This document shows positions 9,362 to 17,855 of a stretch of DNA of 64,000 nt, piece after piece. The first letter of the stretch is position 1. The number at the start of each line of letters is the position of its first letter. The DNA is from JAZQHR01 sp045540815. Lineage in GTDB: Bacteria; Bacillota; Clostridia; UMGS1810. The stretch lies in the NCBI GenBank assembly GCA_045540815.1, contig JAZQHY010000040.1, forward strand, positions 1-64,000, read 5' to 3'. Position numbers and translations under genes: made by a program. The notes beneath the pieces were generated by a model. That model was not told the DNA's origin and ran no database searches. It saw only the letters and a program-made list of their open reading frames with translations.

Positions 9362-9459
9362 GCAGAGCAGGTATTGCGCGTTAAGTGTTAAAGAATGGGA
9401 GTATAGTCTTTAAACGAAGAGCCTTCGGGCTTGCGGTGTAATGCTTCATCCGCTGTTAA
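9362..9459 (+). promoter_or_regulatory. Tetrahydrofolate (THF-I) riboswitch aptamer
   Basis: The conserved blocks of the THF-I aptamer are present in order: CGCGTTAAGTG (9377-9387), GAATGGGAG (9393-9401), ACGAAG (9414-9419), GCGGTG (9433-9438) and CATCCGCT (9447-9454) closing P1 with the GAGCAGG side. The P3 arm GTTAAAGA/TCTTTAAAC closes the internal loop. The next gene is the folate transporter folT, a known target of this riboswitch class. Confidence 0.92.
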
Positions 9460-9518
9460 AATTTAAAATTTAATTTTTTATTCTAACAGCCCCTGCTAAA
9501 TTTATTTTTAGAAAGGGG
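9452..9518 (+). promoter_or_regulatory. THF riboswitch expression platform (ribosome-site sequestering)
   Basis: GCTGTTA (9452-9458), which overlaps the P1 strand, can pair with TAACAGC (9484-9490). A second hairpin pairs CCCCT (9490-9494) with the AGGGG of the folT ribosome site (to 9518), with CTAAA/TTTAG inside. There is no long T run, so control is probably at translation. Confidence 0.65.
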
Positions 9519-9525
9519 TATTTTT

Positions 9526-10293
9526 ATGACAAAAAATACTGCACTTAAGAAAACTATTCAAACAGGTCTAATCATTGCTATGGCGCTTGTGCTAAGGCAA
9601 TTTGGCTATATGGTGATGATGGGCGGAGGCACGGGTATGAGGATAAGCCCTGCGATATTTATATCACGCTTTCCTGCGGTGCTTTTCGGTCCCGTTTACG
9701 GCGGAATTACATCGGGTCTTATAGACATACTTGGTATGATTATAAAGCCTGAGGGCGCGTGGATACCGATGCTTACTCTATCTGCGATAATTGGCGGTGT
9801 ACTGGCGGGGCTAATGTGGAAGGCGGTCAAAAACGCAAACACACGCATACTAAGAAAAACAATTCTTCTTATATTTGTGCTTGTCGGTGTACTCGGATTG
9901 GCGCTTCACGTTACTGTATCCTTCTTTGAAACAAGCGCGATTGGACAGTTTTTATCATCGCTTAAGAAAATATCCTTCTGGACAGTCGGCTTTGAGATAA
10001 TATCTGTTACAGGACTTTTGATACTTGTATTGGAATATATCTTAAGACGAAAAAACAGCGTGTATTTTGGCGATAATTTTATAAAGCTGTTTGCCGCAAT
10101 GCTTACTGCAAACGTGTTTGTAACCACGGTAAACACATTTGTGCTAATGCATTTTATTCCCGCTGTAGCAAAGTCTGGTTTCTGGATTTTCTATGTGCCA
10201 AGGCTTACTGAAGAGGTAATTTCAACAATTTTACAATGTTTTGTTATGTCTTACCTTTTAAAATTGTACAATAATACAGTAAAAAACGGTTGA
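9526..10293 (+). CDS. folT: Folate ECF transporter substrate-binding (S) component FolT
   Basis: A 255-residue integral membrane protein with about six hydrophobic segments, typical of an S component that binds folate and docks to a shared ECF energising module. It shows the family N-terminal pattern: a first helix with a basic start, an Arg-rich turn (LRQFGY), then PAIFISRFPAVLFGPVYGG. It is somewhat longer than usual S components (about 170-200) because of the segment between the third and fifth helices. The ATPase and T subunits are not in this window. The THF riboswitch and its ribosome-site hairpin directly upstream tie it to folate uptake. Its stop codon overlaps the rpmH -35 box. Confidence 0.85.
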   Translation: MTKNTALKKTIQTGLIIAMALVLRQFGYMVMMGGGTGMRISPAIFISRFPAVLFGPVYGGITSGLIDILGMIIKPEGAWIPMLTLSAIIGGVLAGLMWKAVKNANTRILRKTILLIFVLVGVLGLALHVTVSFFETSAIGQFLSSLKKISFWTVGFEIISVTGLLILVLEYILRRKNSVYFGDNFIKLFAAMLTANVFVTTVNTFVLMHFIPAVAKSGFWIFYVPRLTEEVISTILQCFVMSYLLKLYNNTVKNG

Positions 10294-10318
10294 CAAACAA
10301 AATAAATTGGTATATAAT
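10290..10318 (+). promoter_or_regulatory. Strong promoter of the rpmH operon
   Basis: Perfect TTGACA (10290-10295), 17-nt spacer, perfect TATAAT (10313-10318). The -35 overlaps the folT stop. The leader begins with a 7-bp inverted repeat, TTATCTG/CAGATAA (10329-10348), a possible 5' hairpin. Confidence 0.92.
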
Positions 10319-10422
10319 ATACTCTGATTTATCTGTGTTGTCAGATAATAATACAAAATAGTAATTAAAAAGTTTGTGCTTTTTTAGTTATATTTGCAAT
10401 TTGTTAAGGAGGTGTATTCACG

Positions 10423-10557
10423 ATGAAAAGAACATTTCAACCAAATGTAAGACACAGAAGCAAAGTGCATGGTTTTAGAAAAAGAATGAGCACCAGTAAT
10501 GGAAGAAAAGTTTTAAGTCGCAGAAGATTAAAAGGCAGAAAGTTGTTGTCTGCATAA
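10423..10557 (+). CDS. rpmH: 50S ribosomal protein L34
   Basis: A 44-residue, highly basic protein starting MKRTFQPNVRHRSKVHGFRKRM and ending in an Arg/Lys-rich tail, the standard L34 sequence and length. It is part of the large ribosomal subunit. The ribosome site AAGGAGGTG is strong. It heads the conserved rpmH-rnpA-yidD-yidC-jag-mnmE-mnmG-rsmG string usually near the replication origin, although dnaA is not upstream here. A terminator-like hairpin separates it from rnpA, which would give the usual excess of L34 transcript. Confidence 0.97.
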   Translation: MKRTFQPNVRHRSKVHGFRKRMSTSNGRKVLSRRRLKGRKLLSA

Positions 10558-10589
10558 TTTTTGACTAAAAAATTTAATCAGTTCATGAA

Positions 10590-10617
10590 AAGGCCACACT
10601 TTTTGTGGTCTTTTTTA
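10590..10617 (+). terminator. Intercistronic terminator/attenuator between rpmH and rnpA
   Basis: The hairpin AGGCCACA (10591-10598) / TGTGGTCT (10604-10611) is followed by six T. It probably lets only part of transcription continue into rnpA. Confidence 0.75.
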
Positions 10618-10676
10618 AAACTATGGCGTTTGTGACGGTACATAAGTTTTTTGTCAAATCTACGAGGTGCGTTTTA

Positions 10677-11021
10677 TTGAAAAATACCATTAAGGAAAAC
10701 AGAGATTTCAGGTTTGCATATAAAAGGGGCAAGAAGATTGTAACCCCGTATATCGTTATGCATTATTATAAAAACCGCACCGATACCACCAAAATAGGTA
10801 TCACAGTATCCACAACTGTTGGCAAGGCGCACGTAAGAAACCGCGTAAAAAGGCTGGTAAGAGAGGCTTATCGGATGTATTCGGAAGGTGTGCCAAACGG
10901 CTACAACATAGTGTGGGTATCCAGAAGTAAAACGGCTTTTTCATCATTTGAAGATGTGAGAAAAAGCGTTTATTCCTGCCTTTTAGAGTCAGGACTTTTA
11001 AAAGATGACAAAAAAGGCTAA
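10677..11021 (+). CDS. rnpA: Ribonuclease P protein component
   Basis: A 114-residue basic protein that binds the RNase P RNA and helps 5' maturation of tRNA precursors. The family pattern is visible: an N-terminal NTIKENRDFRFAYKRGKK, then IGITVSTTVGKAHVRNRVKRLVREAYR, which carries the RNR motif. The frame is open upstream to 10605, but that part is unrelated; the ribosome site GAGGTG (10664-10669) points to the TTG at 10677, giving the normal family length. yidD follows after 9 nt. Confidence 0.93.
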   Translation: MKNTIKENRDFRFAYKRGKKIVTPYIVMHYYKNRTDTTKIGITVSTTVGKAHVRNRVKRLVREAYRMYSEGVPNGYNIVWVSRSKTAFSSFEDVRKSVYSCLLESGLLKDDKKG

Positions 11022-11030
11022 GATTTAAAT

Positions 11031-11240
11031 ATGAAAATAATTTTTATAGCTATTATAAAATTTTATAGAAAGTATATTTCGCCTTATAAAAAGCCGTGTT
11101 GCAGGTTTTATCCGACTTGCTCGGAGTATGCACTTTTGGCTTTCCAAAAGTACGGATGTATAAAAGGCGGATATTTAGCAGTTAAGCGAATACTTAAATG
11201 CCACCCGTTTCATTCGGGCGGTTACGACCCACTAGATTAA
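11031..11240 (+). CDS. yidD: Membrane protein insertion efficiency factor YidD
   Basis: A 69-residue protein with the complete YidD pattern: an amphipathic N-terminus, YISP, then CCRFYPTCSEYALLAF and CHPFHSGGYDPL. It sits at the inner face of the membrane and assists YidC-dependent insertion. It is placed between rnpA and yidC as in most bacteria. Confidence 0.95.
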   Translation: MKIIFIAIIKFYRKYISPYKKPCCRFYPTCSEYALLAFQKYGCIKGGYLAVKRILKCHPFHSGGYDPLD

Positions 11241-11277
11241 GCTTGAATTTTTGGCTTATCAAACAGGAGGAATATAA

Positions 11278-12183
11278 ATGAGCATATTATACAGAGCATT
11301 TGGATGGCTACTTAATTTTATATATGGATTTGTATCTAACTACGGCTTAAGCATAATCCTTTTCACTATCCTTACAAAGGTTATACTTTTCCCATTAAGC
11401 TTAAAACAACAAAAGTCTATGGTAAAGATGCAGCAGGTTCAGCCGCGACTTAAAGAGATACAGGAAAAATATAAATCTGACCAGCAGCGTCAGAGCGAGG
11501 AAATGATGAAGCTATATAAAGAGCACGGCGTAAACCCTATGGGCGGTTGTCTTCCACTACTCATTCAGCTTCCTATACTTCTTGCGCTATATCGCGTAAT
11601 GTATCAGCCGCTTACTTATATGCTTGGCTATGGTGCTGATAAAATCGGAGAGCTTGCCGAAAAATTTGGTATTGCTATGGACAATGCCAGAATGGCGGAA
11701 ATAGCTATTGCAAACGCGGGAAAGCTTATAGATTTCAGCTTCTTTGGGCTTGATTTATCGCTTAATCCTAGTATAATGGTACCTTCGCTTTTGTGGATTA
11801 TACCTATCACAGCGGCGCTTACTACATTTTTGTCAAGCAAGGTAACTACTGCTATGAACAAAACTACTAAAACAGAAGAAGATGAAAAACCAAAGAGAGT
11901 TTTATCGGCAGAGCCAAGTCAAAACAAAGGCAATACCGACAGCGCACAGAGTATGACAAAGTCGATGAACGTTATGATGCCTATTATGACACTTTGGATT
12001 ACATTTACTGTTCCTGCGGCGCTAGGTCTATACTGGACAATGTCAAACCTTATTTCTATGATTCAGCAGATTGTTCTAAATAAAATATACGGGCCAAAAT
12101 TCAAAGAAGAAGTAGATGCTAAGGAAATGGAAAAAGAGCTTATCAGAAAAGAAAAATATAAATACAAGAAGAAAAAGAAATAA
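11278..12183 (+). CDS. yidC: Membrane protein insertase YidC/SpoIIIJ
   Basis: A 301-residue Oxa1/YidC-type insertase. The first hydrophobic segment (about 8-38) is followed by the conserved helix SIILFTILTKVILFPLSLKQQKSMVKMQ, a cytoplasmic coiled hairpin (about 55-85), the MGGCLPLLIQLPILLALYRVM motif, two further membrane helices, and a Lys-rich tail (KYKYKKKKK) that would contact the ribosome. No lipoprotein signal is evident. In spore formers a YidC paralogue (SpoIIIJ) is needed for forespore development; one copy is seen here. A good ribosome site (CAGGAGG) precedes the ATG. Confidence 0.95.
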   Translation: MSILYRAFGWLLNFIYGFVSNYGLSIILFTILTKVILFPLSLKQQKSMVKMQQVQPRLKEIQEKYKSDQQRQSEEMMKLYKEHGVNPMGGCLPLLIQLPILLALYRVMYQPLTYMLGYGADKIGELAEKFGIAMDNARMAEIAIANAGKLIDFSFFGLDLSLNPSIMVPSLLWIIPITAALTTFLSSKVTTAMNKTTKTEEDEKPKRVLSAEPSQNKGNTDSAQSMTKSMNVMMPIMTLWITFTVPAALGLYWTMSNLISMIQQIVLNKIYGPKFKEEVDAKEMEKELIRKEKYKYKKKKK

Positions 12184-12218
12184 AAATTTTATATAAAACC
12201 AAAAACGGGGGTATCTTA

Positions 12219-12845
12219 ATGCGCACATTAGAAAAAACAGCTAAAACAGTTGACGCGGCAGTAGAAATGGCACTTTTAGAGCTTGGTGCTGAAAAAGAAA
12301 ACGTAGAGATTGAAGTGCTTGAAGAAGGCTCAAAAGGCTTTCTTGGTATAGGAAATAAAGATGCAAAAGTAAAAGTTACTGTAAAATATGACCCTAAGGG
12401 AGATGCGGTTGATTTTCTTGAAAACTTATTTAAATATGCAAATGAAGATGTTACTGTAGCTGCACACCTTGACGGAAATAAGCTAAACATCGACCTTTCA
12501 GGTCCTGATATGGGTGTGGTAATAGGTAAAAGAGGCGAAACACTAGACGCTATACAGCATCTTACAAGCCTTGCAGTAAACAAGGGTGAAGGTGAGTTTG
12601 TAAAGGTTTCGGTTGATAGTGAAAACTACCGTGAAAAGAGAAACAAAACACTTGAATCACTTAGCAGAAAGCTTGCTGCAAAGGTTATAAGAACAGGCAG
12701 AAACGTTACTCTTGAGCCAATGAATTCATATGAAAGAAGAGTTATTCATTCAACACTTCAGGGCGAAGAATTTGTTACAACATATTCTGTAGGTCAGGCA
12801 CCAAACAGAAAGGTTGTAATAGCTTACAAGAAAAACGAAGAATAA
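12219..12845 (+). CDS. jag: Jag/KhpB RNA-binding protein
   Basis: A 208-residue cytoplasmic RNA-binding protein with the three family modules: Jag-N (about 1-50, with GFLGIGNKDAKV), a KH domain (about 75-140, VVIGKRGETLDAIQHL) and an R3H domain (about 145-205, with RRVIH and the PNRKVVI end). Partners of KhpA and YidC are involved in cell elongation and division control in other Firmicutes. It is in its canonical place after yidC. Confidence 0.93.
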   Translation: MRTLEKTAKTVDAAVEMALLELGAEKENVEIEVLEEGSKGFLGIGNKDAKVKVTVKYDPKGDAVDFLENLFKYANEDVTVAAHLDGNKLNIDLSGPDMGVVIGKRGETLDAIQHLTSLAVNKGEGEFVKVSVDSENYREKRNKTLESLSRKLAAKVIRTGRNVTLEPMNSYERRVIHSTLQGEEFVTTYSVGQAPNRKVVIAYKKNEE

Positions 12846-12857
12846 TATAAAAACAAT

Positions 12858-12882
12858 AGAGCTGTGAAAACGCAGCTCTTTT
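12858..12882 (+). terminator. Weak hairpin terminator after jag
   Basis: AGAGCTG (12858-12864) pairs with CAGCTCT (12873-12879), followed by only three or four T. It may be partial, letting read-through reach mnmE. Confidence 0.5.
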
Positions 12883-12918
12883 GTGATTTATCAGTATTTT
12901 TTGAAAGGAGATACGTGT

Positions 12919-14292
12919 ATGAATCCACTAAGTACAATTGCGGCTATATCCACACCTTACGGCAGCGGCGGTATATCGGTTATAAGGGTTAGCGGTGATA
13001 AGGCGATAGACATTTGCGACAAGATTTATAAAAACAAAAATAAGTCGCTCTCTACAGTTCCAACTCACACTATAAATTACGGATTTATTAAAGATGCAGA
13101 CGGAAACACCATCGACGAAGTTCTTGTGTCTGTTATGAAAAAACCAAATTCATACACAGGCGAGGACGTTGTCGAGATAAACTGCCACGGCGGTATTATA
13201 TCTACAAATAAAATACTTGAACAAGTGCTATTAAATGGCGCTGAGCTTGCTTCTCCTGGAGAATTTACAAAAAGGGCATTTTTAAACGGGCGAATAGACC
13301 TTGTAAAAGCGGAGTCTGTTATAGATATTATAAATTCCAAAACCGACCTAGAACACAATGTGTCGGTAAATCAGCTTGAAGGAAGACTTTCTAAAAAGAT
13401 TGATGAACTAAGGCAAAAGCTTTTGGCGTTACTTGCGCACGTTCAGGTGCTTGTGGACTATCCCGAAGAGGATTTAGAGCCACTTACAGATGACGAGTAC
13501 ACAGGGGTACTTAAAGATTGCCTTTGTGATATAGAAAAGCTTCTTGAAACGTCAAAACAAGGTAAAATCATTCGCGAAGGTGTAAAAACCGCTATTGTCG
13601 GCAAGCCGAACGTTGGTAAATCGTCGCTTTTAAATCTACTCTACGGCGATGAAAGGGCGATAGTTACGGATATTGCTGGTACTACTCGTGATACCATTGA
13701 GGAGTATATAACTGTCGGCGATGTTATGCTTAAAGTTATAGATACCGCGGGCATACACGAAACTGACGATGTGATAGAAAACATCGGTGTGGACAAGTCC
13801 AGAAAGGCTATAGAAAGCTCCGACCTTATCGTGTTTGTGCTTGATGCGTCAGCTGGTTTTGACACAGAAGATGAAGAAATAGCAAATCTTGTATCAGGCA
13901 GAAACCCGATAGTTCTTATAAATAAATCGGACACAGGAAGCAATATTGACAAAGATATGGTTAAAGACAGATTTGATACCATTATCGAGTTTTCAGTTAA
14001 AAACGAAACAGGTCTTGACGCACTTAAATCGGTTATAAAAGAAAGATTTGATATGGGAAAAGTCGACCTTGCGTCAGGCTCGGTTATCACAAACGTGCGA
14101 CACCGAGATGCGCTTGCAAAGGCGCGCGAGAGCGTTAAATCAGCGCTTGACAGCGTAAATATGGGACTTGAGTTAAATCTTACATTTATTGATATAGAGG
14201 ACGCCATAGGAAGACTTGGCGAGATAGTAGGTCTTACAGTTGGCGAAGAGGTTGTGGACAGGATATTCCACAATTTCTGCTTGGGTAAATAA
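12919..14292 (+). CDS. mnmE: tRNA modification GTPase MnmE
   Basis: A 457-residue MnmE (TrmE), full family length. The N-terminal tetrahydrofolate-binding domain begins TIAAISTPYGSGGISVIRVSG. A helical domain surrounds the inserted G domain, which shows Walker A GKPNVGKSS (about 228), IAGTTRDTIEE (switch I) and DTAGIHETDD (G3). The C-terminus FCLGK has the essential Cys. With MnmG it installs the 5-carboxymethylaminomethyl group on U34 of certain tRNAs. The frame is open from 12883, but AAAGGAG (12904-12910) selects the ATG at 12919. mnmG follows after 14 nt. Confidence 0.96.
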   Translation: MNPLSTIAAISTPYGSGGISVIRVSGDKAIDICDKIYKNKNKSLSTVPTHTINYGFIKDADGNTIDEVLVSVMKKPNSYTGEDVVEINCHGGIISTNKILEQVLLNGAELASPGEFTKRAFLNGRIDLVKAESVIDIINSKTDLEHNVSVNQLEGRLSKKIDELRQKLLALLAHVQVLVDYPEEDLEPLTDDEYTGVLKDCLCDIEKLLETSKQGKIIREGVKTAIVGKPNVGKSSLLNLLYGDERAIVTDIAGTTRDTIEEYITVGDVMLKVIDTAGIHETDDVIENIGVDKSRKAIESSDLIVFVLDASAGFDTEDEEIANLVSGRNPIVLINKSDTGSNIDKDMVKDRFDTIIEFSVKNETGLDALKSVIKERFDMGKVDLASGSVITNVRHRDALAKARESVKSALDSVNMGLELNLTFIDIEDAIGRLGEIVGLTVGEEVVDRIFHNFCLGK

Positions 14293-14306
14293 AAAGGGAG
14301 GTTATT

Positions 14307-16172
14307 ATGCAGGAGTATTTGGCAGGAAATTATGACGTTGTCGTTGTAGGCGGCGGTCACGCAGGATGCGAGGCGGCGCTGGCATGTGCCAGAATGGGCG
14401 TGAAAACGATAATGTTTGCTATAAATTTAGACAGCATTGCAAATATGGCGTGCAACCCTTGTATAGGCGGTACAGCAAAGGGACATTTGGTGCGCGAGAT
14501 AGACGCACTTGGCGGTGAAATGGGTAAAAACGCCGACAAGACATTCATTCAGTCGCGAATACTAAACAAGGGCAAAGGTCCTGCGGTGTATTCGCTTCGC
14601 GTGCAGTCGGACAGACGTGCATATCAGGAGCAAATGAAGAAAACTCTCGAACTTCAGGACAACCTTGACATAAAGCAGGCTGAAATAGTCGAAATAGGCT
14701 TTAATGAAGATAAAAGCGTCGCATCGGTGCTTACACACATTGGCGCAAGATATACTGCAAAGGCGGTTATCATAGCAACGGGTACATTTTTAAAGGGCAA
14801 GGTTATAATTGGCGACGTAGCTTACGAGAGCGGACCTGACGGAATATTTCCTGCAAATTCGCTTTCGAAATGTCTTATCGATAATGGCATTGAGCTTATG
14901 CGTTTTAAAACGGGTACACCTGCGAGAGTTAATGCAAAAACTATTGATTTTAGCAAAATGGAAGTTCAGCTTGGTGACGAGGAAATCACACCATTTTCGT
15001 TTGAAACTACAGATGTAGGCGAAAACAAGGTGTGCTGTTACCTTACATACACAAATGCGACTACGCATCAGATAATAAAGGACAACCTTCACCGATCGCC
15101 TTTATACAGCGGAAAAATTGAGGGTATAGGACCAAGATACTGCCCTTCTATTGAGGACAAGATTGTCCGTTTCAGCGACAAAGAACGCCATCAGCTTTTT
15201 GTTGAGCCAATGGGACTTAATACAAACGAAATGTACATTCAGGGCTTTTCGTCAAGCCTTCCTGAAGACGTGCAGATAAAGATGCTCCGTTCACTTCCCG
15301 GTATGGAAAATGCCGAGATGATGAGAACGGCTTACGCTATAGAGTACGATTGTATAGACTCTACCAAGCTTTACGGAACGCTTGAGTTTAAGGATTATCC
15401 CGGACTTTATGGTGCTGGACAGTTCAATGGTAGCTCGGGTTACGAGGAGGCTGCGGCACAGGGTCTTATGGCAGGCATAAACGCCGCGCTTAAGATAAAG
15501 GGCAAAGAGCCTCTTATCCTTGATCGTTCACAAGCCTATATAGGTACGCTTATAGACGACCTTACTGTAAAGGGCACAAACGAGCCGTACAGAATGATGA
15601 CATCACGAAGTGAGTACAGACTCCTTCTCCGTCAGGACAATGCCGATCTTCGATTAACCGATATTGGTCACGAAATAGGACTTATATCCGACGAAAGATA
15701 TGCGTCTTTCTGTGAAAAAAGAGAGCTTATAGAAAAAGAGATTGCGCGTGTTAAAAAGGCTGTTGTACCACCGTCAAAAGCGGTTAACGAATTTTTGGAA
15801 AGCCATAACAGTTCGCCTTTATCTACAGGTGCAAAGCTTGCAGAGCTTATTAGACGACCAGAGCTTGACTACGAGATGCTTGGCGTGATAGACGAAAACA
15901 GACCTGAACTTGACAAATACGTGCGCGAGCAGGTGTATATACAGGTTAAATACGAGGGCTACATCACAAAGCAGATAGAACAGGTAGAGCATTTTAAAAA
16001 GCTTGAAAGCCGAAAGATACCTTCTGATATAGACTACAATGCTATCGACGGACTTAGACTTGAGGCAAGGCAAAAGCTTACCGCTATAAAGCCTTCATCA
16101 ATCGGTCAGGCGTCGAGAATATCAGGCGTATCTCCTGCCGATGTAAACGTGCTTTTAATATATCTTTCATAG
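14307..16172 (+). CDS. mnmG: tRNA uridine-5-carboxymethylaminomethyl modification enzyme MnmG
   Basis: A 621-residue FAD enzyme (GidA) that works with MnmE on tRNA wobble uridines. The N-terminal FAD-binding motif is VVVVGGGHAGCEAA (about 11-24). Other family blocks are NPCIGGTAKGHLVREIDALGG, the GPRYCPSIEDK signature (about 275) and SGYEEAAAQGLMAG (about 380), with the C-terminal helical domain that contacts MnmE. It forms an operon with mnmE and rsmG (10-nt gap before the rsmG start used here). Confidence 0.97.
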   Translation: MQEYLAGNYDVVVVGGGHAGCEAALACARMGVKTIMFAINLDSIANMACNPCIGGTAKGHLVREIDALGGEMGKNADKTFIQSRILNKGKGPAVYSLRVQSDRRAYQEQMKKTLELQDNLDIKQAEIVEIGFNEDKSVASVLTHIGARYTAKAVIIATGTFLKGKVIIGDVAYESGPDGIFPANSLSKCLIDNGIELMRFKTGTPARVNAKTIDFSKMEVQLGDEEITPFSFETTDVGENKVCCYLTYTNATTHQIIKDNLHRSPLYSGKIEGIGPRYCPSIEDKIVRFSDKERHQLFVEPMGLNTNEMYIQGFSSSLPEDVQIKMLRSLPGMENAEMMRTAYAIEYDCIDSTKLYGTLEFKDYPGLYGAGQFNGSSGYEEAAAQGLMAGINAALKIKGKEPLILDRSQAYIGTLIDDLTVKGTNEPYRMMTSRSEYRLLLRQDNADLRLTDIGHEIGLISDERYASFCEKRELIEKEIARVKKAVVPPSKAVNEFLESHNSSPLSTGAKLAELIRRPELDYEMLGVIDENRPELDKYVREQVYIQVKYEGYITKQIEQVEHFKKLESRKIPSDIDYNAIDGLRLEARQKLTAIKPSSIGQASRISGVSPADVNVLLIYLS

Positions 16173-16182
16173 GAGAATGTAT

Positions 16183-16875
16183 ATGAAAAATATTCTTGGA
16201 AATATACTTGATGATATTAAAATAGAAAAATTTCAAAAATACTATGAGCTTTTGGTGGAATGGAATGAAAAGATAAACCTTACTGCTATTACCGAGAAAA
16301 AAGAAGTTGCTACAAAGCACTTTTTGGACTCGATACTTATAACTGAGAGCGGTAAATTTACAAGCGGTGCAAAGGTTATAGACGTTGGAACAGGAGCGGG
16401 ATTTCCTGGAATTCCGCTAAAAATCTTTGACGAGTCGCTAAATGTAATACTTATGGACTCGCTTGGAAAGAGAATAAATTTTTTAAACGAGGTTATAACT
16501 GAACTTTCGCTTGAAAATGTGGAAACTATCCACTCACGAGCAGAGGATTTGGGACAGGACAAAAACCACAGAGAACGCTACGACATTGCTGTGTCGCGTG
16601 CCGTGGCAAACCTTTCTACCCTATCCGAGCTTTGCCTTCCGTTTGTGAAGGTGGGCGGATATTTCATAAGCCTTAAAGGGCCGAATGTTGAAAATGAAAT
16701 TGCCGACGCGAAAAAAGCTATAAAACTGCTTGGCGGTGAGATAGAGAACGTAGTAAACTATGATATCCCAGGCACTGATTTAAATCACAATATGGTTATC
16801 ATAAAAAAGGTTTCCAGCACTTCGACAAAATATCCGCGAAAAGCACCAAAACCTGCAAAAGAACCCCTTAAATAA
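16183..16875 (+). CDS. rsmG: 16S rRNA (guanine-527-N7)-methyltransferase RsmG
   Basis: A 230-residue SAM-dependent methyltransferase (GidB). It shows the family block NLTAITEKKEVATKHFLDSI, the SAM-binding VIDVGTGAGFPGIPLKI (about 65-82), and VSRAVANLSTLSELCLPFVKVGG. An ATG at 16177 is too close to the AGGAG site; the ATG at 16183 has normal spacing. A Lys/Pro-rich tail closes the protein, and the transcription terminator overlaps its last codons. Confidence 0.95.
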   Translation: MKNILGNILDDIKIEKFQKYYELLVEWNEKINLTAITEKKEVATKHFLDSILITESGKFTSGAKVIDVGTGAGFPGIPLKIFDESLNVILMDSLGKRINFLNEVITELSLENVETIHSRAEDLGQDKNHRERYDIAVSRAVANLSTLSELCLPFVKVGGYFISLKGPNVENEIADAKKAIKLLGGEIENVVNYDIPGTDLNHNMVIIKKVSSTSTKYPRKAPKPAKEPLK

Positions 16876-16886
16876 AGGGGTTTTTA
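16862..16886 (+). terminator. Terminator of the rpmH-rsmG operon
   Basis: AACCCCTT (16862-16869) / AAGGGGTT (16875-16882) with a following T run; it overlaps the rsmG stop codon. Confidence 0.85.
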
Positions 16887-16920
16887 TCATTTTATAGGAG
16901 AATTTTTGGAACGATTTTGT

Positions 16921-16949
16921 TTGGAATTGATTTGCCCCAATGGTATAAT
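16921..16949 (+). promoter_or_regulatory. Promoter of the noc-like gene
   Basis: TTGGAA (16921-16926), 17-nt spacer, TATAAT (16944-16949) with an extended -10 TGG. Confidence 0.8.
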
Positions 16950-16984
16950 TAAATTATAGAAAATACCAAAGAGGAGGGCTAAAT

Positions 16985-17818
16985 ATGATTGATGTTGTAA
17001 GTAAATTAAAGCCTCAAAGTACGCAGAAGGATAGCATATTATACATACCTTGCGAAAACGTAAAACCAAACCCGTATCAGCCAAGACGACATTTTGACTC
17101 GGCATCTATAACCGAGCTTGGCGAGTCCATTAAAAAATATGGCGTTATTCAGCCTATATCGGTCAGAAAAATTCCAAACAGTTTTGATTACGAGCTTGTT
17201 GCAGGCGAGAGAAGGCTCAGAGCTTGCATAGAAATAGGACTTGACAGAATACCTGCAATAGTGGTAAAGATAAACGATAACGACAGCGCAGTTATCGCCC
17301 TTATAGAAAATCTTCAAAGACAGGATTTGAATTTTTTAGAGGAAGCGGAGGCGTACCTGCACCTGATATCAGACCACGGTATGACACAGGAGGAGTTGTC
17401 GGCAAAAATAGGTAAAAGCCAGTCCGCAGTAGCAAACAAGCTTCGTGTACTTAAGCTTTCACCGATGATGCGAAAGCTGATTCTATCGCACAATTTAACC
17501 GAACGTCACGCTCGAGCGCTTTTAAGGCTTCCTGATGATGACACGAGGATGATAGCGCTAAAAAAAGTGTGCGACAGTTCATTAACCGTCAAGGAAACGG
17601 AGCACCTTGTAGATGCAATGCTTTCATCTATCGACAAGGAGAAAAAGGAAACAAAGGGTACATATGTGCTTAAAGATGTGCGAATATTTTTGAACACTAT
17701 AAAACGAGCGATAAGCGTTATGAAAAATTCAGGTATTGATGCGATGAGTTATCAAAATGAGTCAGAGCAATACTATGAATATGTAGTAAGGATACCTAAA
17801 GCAAGCGCAGAAAAATAA
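16985..17818 (+). CDS. noc: ParB-family protein, probable nucleoid occlusion factor Noc
   Basis: A 277-residue ParB/Spo0J-family DNA-binding CTPase paralogue. The N-terminal domain has NPYQPRRHFD, then GVIQPISVRK and the CTP-binding ELVAGERRLRA box, followed by ALIENLQRQDLNFLEEAEAY and a helix-turn-helix (LSAKIGKSQSAVANKLRVLKL). Its place right after rsmG and the presence of a second, more canonical parB with parA at 43 kb suggest that this is Noc, which in Bacillus binds ATTTCCCGGGAAAT sites and blocks division over the nucleoid. That assignment rests on gene order. The N-terminal amphipathic membrane-targeting helix of Bacillus Noc is not obvious here. Confidence 0.75.
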   Translation: MIDVVSKLKPQSTQKDSILYIPCENVKPNPYQPRRHFDSASITELGESIKKYGVIQPISVRKIPNSFDYELVAGERRLRACIEIGLDRIPAIVVKINDNDSAVIALIENLQRQDLNFLEEAEAYLHLISDHGMTQEELSAKIGKSQSAVANKLRVLKLSPMMRKLILSHNLTERHARALLRLPDDDTRMIALKKVCDSSLTVKETEHLVDAMLSSIDKEKKETKGTYVLKDVRIFLNTIKRAISVMKNSGIDAMSYQNESEQYYEYVVRIPKASAEK

Positions 17819-17820
17819 AA

Positions 17821-17848
17821 AATGAGGTGTAAATATTTACACCTCATT
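17821..17848 (-). terminator. Perfect palindrome, terminator of the ArsR gene
   Basis: A 28-nt perfect palindrome with arms AATGAGGTGTAAAT and its complement. On the minus strand it is followed by a T-rich run, so it fits as terminator of the minus-strand gene; on the plus strand the T run is missing. Confidence 0.75.
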
Positions 17849-17855
17849 GTCATTG

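Noticed and set aside
10320..10422. Possible replication origin with DnaA boxes upstream of rpmH
   Set aside because: No good TTATCCACA-type cluster is seen and dnaA is not adjacent; TTATCTG/CAGATAA is better explained as a leader hairpin.
10605..10676. N-terminal extension of rnpA
   Set aside because: The extension overlaps the terminator hairpin after rpmH and has no ribosome site; TTG at 10677 gives the normal length.
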